A stretch of 50,148 nt of DNA from Nitrospira japonica (GTDB lineage: Bacteria; Nitrospirota; Thermodesulfovibrionia; Thermodesulfovibrionales; DYHX01), in NCBI GenBank assembly GCA_020723925.1, contig DYHX01000004.1, forward strand, positions 1 through 50,148. Direction: 5' to 3'. Below are positions 41,064-47,705 of this stretch, one piece after another. Each line of letters begins with the position of its first letter. Position 1 is the first letter of the stretch. The notes beneath the pieces were generated by a model that saw only the letters and a list, made by a program, of their open reading frames with translations, ran no database searches and was not told the DNA's origin. Made by a program: the position numbers and the translations under genes.

Positions 41064-41399
41064 CTAATATATTGACCTTATCCTGCCTGTCCTTTTATCC
41101 ACTATCACTACATCTATCAGATCATTATTCTTATCTTTAATCTCTGCCTTAAAGAACCACTTTCTTTCCTTGATATTGCCTATCTTTACATCTCCGTATT
41201 GTGAAAAGTATTCCTGAAGAATCTTTTTTGCCTCCTCTGCTGTTCTCACTGCCTTCCTTGCCCCATACCACCCCCACATAGGGCAGTAATCTCCGTATGG
41301 AGTTTTTCCGCCCCACCCGTTCATTGCCTGAACATCGGAATCAGGTAAAACAACGAAGGTTGTGAGAAAGATTATCAATAGTAGTAAATTTTTCATCAT
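41064..41399 (-). CDS. Small exported PepSY-like protein
   Basis: I start at one of two adjacent ATG codons (41399/41396), because AAAGGTG lies upstream and a signal peptide (MKNLLLLIIFLTTFVVLP) follows. The 33 residues that the track adds come from a hairpin repeat. The mature part has YCPMWGWYG and a PepSY-like half (AKKILQEYFSQYGDVKIG, FKAEIKDKNNDLIDVVIVDKRTGRI). It is probably periplasmic and may bind metal through the Cys/Met/Trp segment. It belongs to the metal-response array. Confidence 0.72.
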   Translation of the reverse strand: MMKNLLLLIIFLTTFVVLPDSDVQAMNGWGGKTPYGDYCPMWGWYGARKAVRTAEEAKKILQEYFSQYGDVKIGNIKERKWFFKAEIKDKNNDLIDVVIVDKRTGRIRSIY

Positions 41400-41424
41400 C
41401 TGCAAAACACCTTTAGCACACAAG

Positions 41425-41493
41425 GGGTACGTCCCCCTAACAAAATCCCCTTTTAGTAAGGAAAGGGGGGTTCGTGGGGGAAACACAGTTTCC
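41425..41493. repeat. CCCC/GGGG hairpin repeat before PepSY-like gene
   Basis: The region holds ACAAAATCCCCTTTTAG and GGAAAGGGGGGTTCGTGGGGG, an imperfect inverted repeat related to the one at 38169-38213. On the minus strand it reads as FPPRTPLSLLKGDFV. It most likely makes up the leader, not the protein. Confidence 0.6.
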
Positions 41494-41505
41494 CCCACCC
41501 ATTTA

Positions 41506-41901
41506 CTACCACCGGCCCATAGGGCACATGCCCATGCCAGGACCCATCATTCCAGTCCCCGTCATGCCGCGTCCCATCATGCCGCCCATCGGGCCACCTG
41601 CAGGAAGTCCGTATTTGTCAGCAATTGTCTGAATCTTCGTCTGGAGGTCTATGATCTCCTTTTGAAGTGTGCCAATACGGTTAGTATCAGGGACAGGTTT
41701 GTTATACTCATTCTGCAGTTCGAGGTTCTTTGTCATAAGTTCGTCCCTTAAACTCAGGGTCTCTTTCTGGAACTTCTTCACTGTCTCTACATTTGCACTT
41801 GTCCCATAACCCATTCCATAACCGCCCCACCATGCATAGGCACCACTGGCAAAGACCACTGCCACTGCTACCATCAAACCTATTACCATTAATCTCTTCA
41901 C
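41506..41901 (-). CDS. Spy/ZraP-like periplasmic metal-stress protein
   Basis: A signal peptide (1-23) is followed by WWGGYGMGYG, a helical region (residues 38-100, KKFQKETLSLRDELMTKNLELQNEYN) and a Met/Gly-rich tail (GPMGGMMGRGMTGTGMMGPGMG). This is the pattern of ZraP/CpxP/Spy-type chaperones, which buffer metal or protect periplasmic proteins. The Met-rich tail suggests Cu(I) or related soft metal binding. A Met/His-poor core and single Cys near the end (GMCPMG) are visible. RBS GAAAGGAGG precedes the start. Confidence 0.82.
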   Translation of the reverse strand: MKRLMVIGLMVAVAVVFASGAYAWWGGYGMGYGTSANVETVKKFQKETLSLRDELMTKNLELQNEYNKPVPDTNRIGTLQKEIIDLQTKIQTIADKYGLPAGGPMGGMMGRGMTGTGMMGPGMGMCPMGRW

Positions 41902-41999
41902 TCTCCTTCACCTCCTTTCTCCTCTGATTTCATGACTAAAGCATATCAAAGGATTGTGAAGTGGCAGCGAATGAATTATGAATAATTGTAAAGATCACA

Positions 42000-42140
42000 T
42001 ATAAGGCAGGATATAGTATTTAAGCGGTTTTATTTTGCCGATATTCCTTTGCTTAAAAATGCTGATAATAGAGAGGTAAAATACCTCGGAGGTCGGCTTG
42101 GCGACCGAGAATGAGCGAGAATACTATATCCTGCCTTATA
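42000..42140. mobile_element. 141-bp MITE-like element with 21-bp perfect ends
   Basis: The left end ATAAGGCAGGATATAGTATT returns exactly as its reverse complement at 42120-42139, and one more base pairs outside. Smaller hairpins lie inside (GAGGTA/TACCTC, GGTCG/CGACC, TTAAGC/GCTTAA). The element encodes no protein and sits 7 bases after the sensor-kinase stop and before the Spy-like gene in the same orientation. It could also act as a transcript-end structure. Confidence 0.7.
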
Positions 42141-42147
42141 TTAAAGG

Positions 42148-43497
42148 TCATTCTATCGGAATATATACCGTAAAAATACTTCCCTTCTCGTATTCGCTCT
42201 TTACCTCTATCCTTCCGTCATGCGCTTCCGCAAGCTCTTTTGCAATCGTAAGTCCGAGACCGAGTCCGCCGGGATGCGCTTTATAAAATCTTTCGAAAAT
42301 GAAAGGGATGTCTTCTTTTTTTATCCCGTGTCCTGTATCAGCGACCTCTATGAACACCTCCGAATTTCTTCTGCCTGCATTTATCCAGACACTGCCGTTT
42401 TTATCTGCGGCTTTCAGGGCATTGCTTAAAAGGTTTATCACAATCTGGCTGAGCCTGTCGGGGTCGGCGTTAACTGACAGCCCGTCATCACATTGAAACT
42501 CGAGATTTACACCTTTATCCAGAAAAAGTTTGCCGAATCTTTCCATGATATTTTTCAAAAATTGTTTAAGTTCAACGTGCTGCTTGCTTAGAGATAAGGC
42601 GCTTGCCTGCGCCTGTGAAAGTTCATCAATCCCGTCAAGGATATTTTTAAGCCTCCCTGTCTCTTCATATAAAGACTGGAGTTGTTCTTTATCCATGGTA
42701 ATCAGGCCGTCTATCATTCCTTCAATCTCGCCTCTCATGGCGCTGATCGGAGTCCGCAACTCATGAGCGACATTGGCGATAAGTTTTTTTCTGAGTGATT
42801 CCTGTACTTCAAGATTTTTTGCCATCATATTGAATGTTTCCGAGAGTTTTCCTATTTCGTCGTTATCCGAAATTTTGACCCTGCTTTTCAGATTTCCTTC
42901 ACTCACGGCCTTTGCAGCAGAGGCGAGTCTCTTGATGGGGTTAGTTAACTTTCTTGAAAAAATAATGCTGAGAACAATGGCAAGGCCTCCTAACGCAAAA
43001 AGAGAAAGCACCAGAAACCTGTTCGAGCGTTCTATAAAAATGCTTTCTTTTCTCGGCCGTAAAAACCTAACCTCAAGCGCGCCTATTTCCTTTCCTTTTA
43101 AGAACAGAGGATAGGGCTGAAATGAGCTTGGATTTTCTGATTTCGTAAAATTCGAGACTGCCATAACTCTGCGCTTTACTAATGGTGAAAGTGTGCTAAT
43201 AGCCTTTTCCGTATCCATTACGACATTGCCTTCCGTATCTTTGATCTTTATCTCAAGACCCAGCATCAATGCCCAGATAGTATCTTCGCTGATGACATCC
43301 TCTATCCAACCGGAATACTTTTCATATGTGCCTTCGAGGTCTGCCATCACCCAATAGACTCTGTCTTCCATCTCACCTTCTAAGTATTCCCTGAAATCCT
43401 TTATCATCAATTCCCTTAAAAATAATGCTGATGAAAGTGCAATAAAAGAGATGGCAAGAAGCAGTATAAGGAACTTTATCCAGAGACTTTTAATCAT
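42148..43497 (-). CDS. Two-component sensor histidine kinase
   Basis: The protein has two membrane helices (about 8-28 and 165-185) around a periplasmic sensor of about 135 residues. A HAMP domain, HisKA (ANVAHELRTPISAMRGEIEG, phospho-His near 243) and HATPase (NLLSNALKAAD, DTGHGI, GLGLGLTIAKEL) follow. The start overlaps the response regulator stop by 8 bases. With the regulator and the downstream metal-ATPase array it is likely a metal- or envelope-stress sensor, comparable in layout to CusS/ZraS. The ligand is not evident from the sensor sequence. Confidence 0.94.
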   Translation of the reverse strand: MIKSLWIKFLILLLAISFIALSSALFLRELMIKDFREYLEGEMEDRVYWVMADLEGTYEKYSGWIEDVISEDTIWALMLGLEIKIKDTEGNVVMDTEKAISTLSPLVKRRVMAVSNFTKSENPSSFQPYPLFLKGKEIGALEVRFLRPRKESIFIERSNRFLVLSLFALGGLAIVLSIIFSRKLTNPIKRLASAAKAVSEGNLKSRVKISDNDEIGKLSETFNMMAKNLEVQESLRKKLIANVAHELRTPISAMRGEIEGMIDGLITMDKEQLQSLYEETGRLKNILDGIDELSQAQASALSLSKQHVELKQFLKNIMERFGKLFLDKGVNLEFQCDDGLSVNADPDRLSQIVINLLSNALKAADKNGSVWINAGRRNSEVFIEVADTGHGIKKEDIPFIFERFYKAHPGGLGLGLTIAKELAEAHDGRIEVKSEYEKGSIFTVYIPIE

Positions 43498-44191
43498 CTT
43501 TTTTGCCTGAGAATCTATAACCTACGCCATAAATGGTATGTATAAATGTCGGACTTTTGGGGTCATCCTCAATCTTTTGTCTAATATTTTTTATGTGGGC
43601 ATCAATACTCCTCTCATACCCTTCAAATTGATAGCCAAGGGCCTTTTCCACAAGTTCATCCCTTGTGAAGACCTTGTTAGGTGTGGATGTAAGGGAAAAG
43701 AGAACCTTGAATTCAGTTGGTGTAAGATTTACTAAACGCCCTTTCTTTTTTACCTGATAGCTCTGACCATCTATTATTAAAAGCCCATTATTGAAGCTCA
43801 TAGTCTCTGTTCCTTTAAGGTCCGTCTTCTGTACCCTTTTTAAAACCGCCTTAACCCTGTAAACTAATTCCCTTGGGCTGAAGGGCTTGACAACATAATC
43901 ATCCGCTCCGAGGGCAAAGCCTGCAACCCTTTCCTCTTCAGATGATTTTGCTGTGAGCATGATTATTGGAAAGTCGCCTATCTCTTTTAGTTCCTGGATT
44001 ACCTCCTCTCCACTCATGTCGGGTAACATCAAATCGAGTATTACGAGGAGTGGCATCTCCTTTAATGCAGACTCTATTGCATCCTTGCCCTTCCCAGCAT
44101 GAACTACCCTGAAGCCTGCTTCTTCAAGATATACCTTCACGACCCTGGCAATCTTTCTATCGTCTTCTACTACGAGAACAGGGTGGATCAC
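43490..44191 (-). CDS. OmpR/PhoB-family response regulator
   Basis: The receiver domain has acidic residues at 10-11, phospho-acceptor Asp53 in VILDLMLPDMS, Thr in MLTAKSS and Lys in DDYVVKPFSP. A winged-helix domain follows (LTPTEFKVLFSL, RSIDAHIKNIRQKIEDD, TIYGVGYRFSGK). It starts with GTG, preceded by GGAGG. It is paired with the adjacent sensor kinase and probably controls the downstream metal genes (41901 to 38896). Binding sites for it could not be recognised. Confidence 0.95.
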   Translation of the reverse strand: MIHPVLVVEDDRKIARVVKVYLEEAGFRVVHAGKGKDAIESALKEMPLLVILDLMLPDMSGEEVIQELKEIGDFPIIMLTAKSSEEERVAGFALGADDYVVKPFSPRELVYRVKAVLKRVQKTDLKGTETMSFNNGLLIIDGQSYQVKKKGRLVNLTPTEFKVLFSLTSTPNKVFTRDELVEKALGYQFEGYERSIDAHIKNIRQKIEDDPKSPTFIHTIYGVGYRFSGKKDD

Positions 44192-44294
44192 TATTTTTCC
44201 TCCACATGCCTCAGTCCTTCATCAAAGAGGTTCTTTATGTGCTTAGTCAAGAATAATTCTGACCTGCGTAGTTGCAAGATGACAACTGATATTT

Positions 44295-45074
44295 TTATAT
44301 CGCTTTCTTACTTTTATAAAACAGAATTCCCACGCCAAACAAGATCATAACTGCACTCAGCATCTGTCCCATTGTGAAAGAACTGAGGATAAGCCCGAGC
44401 TGTGGGTCTGGTTCTCTAAATAACTCGACAACAAACCTGAACAGGCCATATAAAATAAGAAACAGTGAGGTAATTATGCCTGTCTTTAAATCTCTATCCT
44501 TGAGAAACCAGAGAACAGCAAAGAGGGTGACGCCTTCAAGCAAAAACTCATAAAGCTGTGATGGGTGGCGTGGCAGATGACCTCCGTCAGGAAAAACCAT
44601 GCCCCATGGAATATCCGTAACCCTGCCGTAAAGTTCTCCATTTATAAAATTACCAAGCCTGCCAAGTCCAAGCCCGATGGGTGCAGTAACAATAACAATG
44701 TCGGAAAGAACCCAGAAATCCAGCCTCTTTTTCACTGAAAATATCACTCCTGCTGCTACAGCACCAATTAATCCACCGTGAAATGACATCCCCCCATGCC
44801 AGACAGCGAATATTTCGAGTGGGTTTCTAAGATAATCACTGAGATTATAAAATATGACATAGCCAAGTCTGGCGCCTATGATGAGACCAAATATAAGAAA
44901 TGAATAGAGGGAGTCAATGTCTTTCATCCCTACAGCTATCTTCTTTTTCTTTATCTGGTATTTAACAAGAAGATATGATGCAGCAAAGCCGATGAGGTAC
45001 ATGACACCGTACCACCTGACGGATAGTGGACCAATTTTAATAATAATAGGGTCTATATTGGGAAATGGGATCAT
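44295..45074 (-). CDS. lgt: Prolipoprotein diacylglyceryl transferase
   Basis: Lgt moves diacylglycerol from phosphatidylglycerol to the lipobox Cys of prolipoproteins. The 259-aa membrane protein has seven helices, the segment GGMSFHGGLIGAV with the key His and the signature APIGLGLGRLGNFINGELYGR. It would serve the TlpA, NosL and ApbE lipoproteins seen here. It is divergent from ubiX, and RBS ATGAGG lies 5 bases from the ATG. Confidence 0.96.
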   Translation of the reverse strand: MIPFPNIDPIIIKIGPLSVRWYGVMYLIGFAASYLLVKYQIKKKKIAVGMKDIDSLYSFLIFGLIIGARLGYVIFYNLSDYLRNPLEIFAVWHGGMSFHGGLIGAVAAGVIFSVKKRLDFWVLSDIVIVTAPIGLGLGRLGNFINGELYGRVTDIPWGMVFPDGGHLPRHPSQLYEFLLEGVTLFAVLWFLKDRDLKTGIITSLFLILYGLFRFVVELFREPDPQLGLILSSFTMGQMLSAVMILFGVGILFYKSKKAI

Positions 45075-45143
45075 TTAAACCTCATTTACAGATTATATTT
45101 CCTGTATAATAGTATAACCATGTCAAAAGGAGAATATAAAGCA

Positions 45144-45172
45144 GTAAGGGCGACCAGGCGGGTCGCCCTTAC
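45144..45172. repeat. GTAAGGGCGACC hairpin repeat
   Basis: GTAAGGGCGACC and GGTCGCCCTTAC form a perfect 12-bp stem with a 5-base loop in the divergent lgt-ubiX spacer. This GTAGGGGCGACC type is a familiar dispersed hairpin. It lies about 60 bases before ubiX. Confidence 0.65.
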
Positions 45173-45234
45173 ACTGGATTAACCAAAGATGAAGAAGATT
45201 TTTTATAGCATTCTTAAGGAAGTACAATAAGACT

Positions 45235-45813
45235 ATGAAAAAATACATTCTTGCCATAACAGGTGCAAGCGGCTCAATATTCGGTATAAGGGTTCTTGAA
45301 GAACTTCTGAAGGTGGCAGAGGTTCATCTTGTTATGTCGTCCCAGTCGTTTTCAATAATGAAGTATGAGACTGACCTTGACTGGAGAACAGATACAGAGG
45401 AGAAGATAAGAAAGCAGTTCAAAACCAAAAGGCTATTTTTTTATAAAGAGACTAATCTCGCTGCTCCCATGTCAAGCGGCTCTTTCAAAACCGACGGGAT
45501 GCTTGTGGTGCCTTGTTCTATGAAGACCCTTTCAGGTATTGCCAACGGCTATGCGAACAATCTCATCGAAAGGGCTGCTGATGTCTCTATAAAAGAAGGA
45601 AGACCGTTTCTCCTTTCTCCCCGTGAAATGCCATTCAGCACAATACACCTCGAAAACATGCTGAAGCTCGCACGGCTTGGCGTAAAGATAGCGCCCCCTA
45701 TTCCTGCCTTTTATCATCAGCCAAAAAATGTGGATGATATTGTGAATTTTATAGTAGGAAAGATACTGGATAGTTTTGGCATAGAGCATGAACTGTTTAA
45801 AAGATGGGAATAG
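45235..45813 (+). CDS. ubiX: Flavin prenyltransferase UbiX
   Basis: UbiX makes the prenylated FMN cofactor for UbiD-type decarboxylases. The FMN-binding start ILAITGASGSIFGIRVLEEL and VVPCSMKTLSGIANGYANNLIERAADV are clear, followed by RPFLLSPREMPFSTIHLENML and the C-terminal PPIPAFYHQPKNVDDIVNF. The length of 192 aa is normal. No UbiD is in the window. There is no close Shine-Dalgarno sequence, and TACAAT ends 6 bases before the ATG, so the mRNA may start at or near the start codon. Confidence 0.95.
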   Translation: MKKYILAITGASGSIFGIRVLEELLKVAEVHLVMSSQSFSIMKYETDLDWRTDTEEKIRKQFKTKRLFFYKETNLAAPMSSGSFKTDGMLVVPCSMKTLSGIANGYANNLIERAADVSIKEGRPFLLSPREMPFSTIHLENMLKLARLGVKIAPPIPAFYHQPKNVDDIVNFIVGKILDSFGIEHELFKRWE

Positions 45814-45830
45814 TTTTTATTTACAGTAAC

Positions 45831-45859
45831 TTGCACTAATAATAACAAGCACCTATAAT
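45831..45859 (+). promoter_or_regulatory. Promoter placing +1 at the mntA start codon
   Basis: TTGCAC and TATAAT are separated by exactly 17 bases. The -10 element ends 6 bases before the ATG at 45866, so transcription should start at or within a base or two of the ATG. No Shine-Dalgarno sequence is present. Confidence 0.65.
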
Positions 45860-45865
45860 TTAACT

Positions 45866-46312
45866 ATGAAACAACAGGATATGATTAATATCTTAAAAGT
45901 AAATCTCAGGTGTGTTTTAATGCCCGATACCCTATCAGCAATATATCTCTACGGCTCTTTTGTAAATGGCTCACTTAGAGCCGATAGTGACATAGATATT
46001 GCCATACTTTCAATTCATGGTGTAAATGAATTAGACAGATTGGAATTGATATCAAAAGTAGAAGGAATTTTTACATCTCTTTTAAAAAGAATCGGCATCC
46101 AGCAGGAGGTAAGCATTCTTGATATGAGGGCTAAATATATATCTTTACAGCTTCAATATAAGGTCATCACTGAAGGTATCCTTTTATATGAAAAGGACAG
46201 ATTAGAGAGACTTGATTTTGAAAATGCTATAAAAGGTGAATACTTTGATTTCATGCCGTACTTGAGCTTTTTAAGGAAGAGGAAATATGGAGATATACTT
46301 CAGAAAGTTTGA
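45866..46312 (+). CDS. mntA: MntA-type nucleotidyltransferase (antitoxin)
   Basis: The 148-aa protein has the minimal nucleotidyltransferase motif GS-x10-D-x-D (Gly30, Ser31, Asp42, Asp44; YGSFVNGSLRADSDIDIAIL). MntA antitoxins modify HepT toxins by AMPylating a Tyr near the toxin's active site. The gene overlaps the HEPN gene by 26 bases, the standard MNT-HEPN order. All catalytic acidic residues are in place. The predicted leaderless start is unusual and may set the antitoxin level. Confidence 0.9.
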   Translation: MKQQDMINILKVNLRCVLMPDTLSAIYLYGSFVNGSLRADSDIDIAILSIHGVNELDRLELISKVEGIFTSLLKRIGIQQEVSILDMRAKYISLQLQYKVITEGILLYEKDRLERLDFENAIKGEYFDFMPYLSFLRKRKYGDILQKV

Positions 46313-46712
46313 GTTAATAGAAGAATGTATTAAAAAACTTTCAGAGATAAAAAGAGAAAATCCAAGCCTCGATAAATACAGAAATTCATGGAAGGATAAA
46401 GACGCTGCAGAGCGTAATATACAAAAAGCAGTAGAGGCTTTTATTGATATCGGCAAGATGCTAATAGCAGAAAAAAAGCTGAAGGAACCTGGAAGCAACA
46501 GGGAGGTTTTTCTTATTCTTGAAGAAAATGGTCTTTTCCCGGCTAATTTTATAGCCCTTATAGATAAAATGATTGGCATGGGAAATATCATTGTACATAG
46601 CTATGACAGAATTGATGATGCCATTGTATATGGTGTCCTGAGGAAGAATCTCAATGATATTAAAAAATTAACCCAGGAATTGAAAAAAATCTGCCTTTCT
46701 AAGAAGACTTGA
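46287..46712 (+). CDS. hepT: HepT-type HEPN protein lacking the catalytic arginine
   Basis: This 141-aa helical protein is a DUF86/HepT HEPN domain. The toxin RNase motif is normally R-N-x3-H-x-Y; here it reads GNIIVHSYDRID (Gly99, His104, Tyr106). The Arg is therefore Gly, encoded by GGA, one base from AGA. His and the modified Tyr are kept. The protein may have lost RNase activity while keeping its interaction with MntA. Its start lies within mntA after AAGAGGAAAT. Confidence 0.88.
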   Translation: MEIYFRKFELIEECIKKLSEIKRENPSLDKYRNSWKDKDAAERNIQKAVEAFIDIGKMLIAEKKLKEPGSNREVFLILEENGLFPANFIALIDKMIGMGNIIVHSYDRIDDAIVYGVLRKNLNDIKKLTQELKKICLSKKT

Positions 46713-46790
46713 GTTAAAGGTCATTGCTAAAAATATTACTTTATGATTTATCTCATACCTTTAAAAGACCATACTTGTTAAAATAAAACT

Positions 46791-47039
46791 GTGAAAGAGA
46801 GTTGTCCAGGAAGCAAAGAGATTAGAAGTCCTTATCCAGAGGACTTAAGGTGCATCTGGTGCGGCACTGTGTCAGAGATATGGACAGATGAGGTGGAGAC
46901 TGCATGCAAGGGATGCGGTAAGACCATATCCAGGGAGATGAAGCCTACATGCCTTGAATGGTGCCCTGCAGCAAAGGAATGTGTTGGCATCGAGAAGTAT
47001 GAAAGGCTGATGAAGGGAAAAAGCAGCCGCAGGCTTTAA
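46791..47039 (+). CDS. Small Cys-rich zinc-ribbon-like protein
   Basis: The 82-aa product starts with GTG and has ten Cys: CPGSKE, CIWCG, CKGCGK, then CLEWCPAAKEC. The CxxC pairs look like one zinc ribbon or FeS/zinc site followed by a second Cys group. It resembles conserved hypothetical proteins of anaerobes that I cannot name. No SD is present; TAAAAT ends 6 bases before the GTG, so a leaderless start is possible. It is separated from hepT by 78 bases. Confidence 0.65.
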   Translation: MKESCPGSKEIRSPYPEDLRCIWCGTVSEIWTDEVETACKGCGKTISREMKPTCLEWCPAAKECVGIEKYERLMKGKSSRRL

Positions 47040-47110
47040 CCTGCGTTCTACACTAAAAGGTGCTGTTACATCGTTTCCAGAAAATTCCATGAAGAGCCAT
47101 AAAATTGAAG

Positions 47111-47136
47111 ATTCCCTGCAGCAAGCTGCGGGGAAT
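47111..47136. repeat. GC hairpin repeat, copy 2
   Basis: ATTCCCTGCAGCAAGCTGCG followed by GGGAAT is a near-perfect hairpin. It shares the core CCTGCAGCAAGCTGC with the copy at 1830-1852. It lies in the spacer between the Cys-rich gene and cspA. Confidence 0.65.
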
Positions 47137-47180
47137 ACACTCGCTATCCATTTAATAGCAAATCTGGATGCTAAATAATA

Positions 47181-47204
47181 GGCCCCGATTCTCATCGGGG
47201 CCTA
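47181..47204 (-). terminator. Terminator of cspA
   Basis: AGGCCCCGAT and ATCGGGGCCT form a perfect 10-bp stem with a 4-base loop, 12 bases after the cspA stop codon. On the minus strand it is followed by ATTATTTAGC, a weak U-rich tract. Confidence 0.65.
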
Positions 47205-47216
47205 CGAAGGTTCGGA

Positions 47217-47417
47217 TTACAGTTTTACTACGTTTGCTGCCTTTGAGCCTTTTGGGCCTTCAACAACATCGAAGCTCACTGCCTGGCCTTCAGCAAGGGA
47301 CTTGAATCCATTGTCCTGAATGGCAGTATAGTGAACAAAAACGTCTCCGCCGTCTTCATTGGTGATGAATCCAAACCCCTTGGACTCATTGAACCACTTA
47401 ACGGTTCCTTTTGCCAT
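47217..47417 (-). CDS. cspA: Cold-shock-domain protein
   Basis: The 66-aa protein is a complete cold-shock domain: [17 protein letters not shown] (RNP1 KGFGFI) and DVFVHYTAI (RNP2 VFVHY), ending KGSKAANVV. It binds single-stranded RNA/DNA and acts as an RNA chaperone. RBS TAAGGAGG lies before the ATG. A promoter about 115 bases upstream predicts a long leader, as in other cspA genes, with a hairpin in it. It has its own terminator. Confidence 0.96.
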   Translation of the reverse strand: MAKGTVKWFNESKGFGFITNEDGGDVFVHYTAIQDNGFKSLAEGQAVSFDVVEGPKGSKAANVVKL

Positions 47418-47477
47418 GCTGCTACACCTCCTTACTAAAAAATCGAAGATTACGGAACATCAAGCCATAAGAAAGGC

Positions 47478-47500
47478 CGCAAAGCCACAAAGTCTTTGCG
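47478..47500 (-). ncRNA. Hairpin in cspA leader
   Basis: CGCAAAG and CTTTGCG pair around a 9-base loop within the predicted cspA 5' untranslated region. Long structured leaders are known to control cspA mRNA by temperature; this element is only a candidate. Confidence 0.35.
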
Positions 47501-47537
47501 ACCCCTATTACAACAAAACTTCCAAAACTTCATGGGT

Positions 47538-47567
47538 AGTATTGCATAGAGCCTGTTGTAAGGTCAA
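47538..47567 (-). promoter_or_regulatory. Predicted cspA promoter
   Basis: On the minus strand TTGACC and AATACT are separated by 18 bases. The start of transcription would be near 47530, giving a leader of about 113 bases. The -35 is near consensus; the -10 matches four of six. Confidence 0.45.
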
Positions 47568-47705
47568 GGTTTATTTCGCCCTTTTTAGCGAGGAATTTGC
47601 AATGCTGTCTATAATAATGTGGTATAAAGGGCTTAGAGTTGTAAAAGAAGAGAACAAGGTGAGCAGTAATGAGGACAGGAGCTGGCATATCATTCGCAGA
47701 AGAGG

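Noticed and set aside
42148-43497. Horizontal acquisition of the sensor kinase
   Set aside because: Its codon use seemed slightly richer in CG-containing codons than its neighbours, but I could not quantify this, and the paired regulator looks native.
44192-44294. Possible short minus-strand peptide ending LFLTKHIKNLFDEGLRHVEEK before the response regulator
   Set aside because: The frame is open into lgt and reads like a peptide, but only TTG starts without an RBS are available, so I do not call it a gene.
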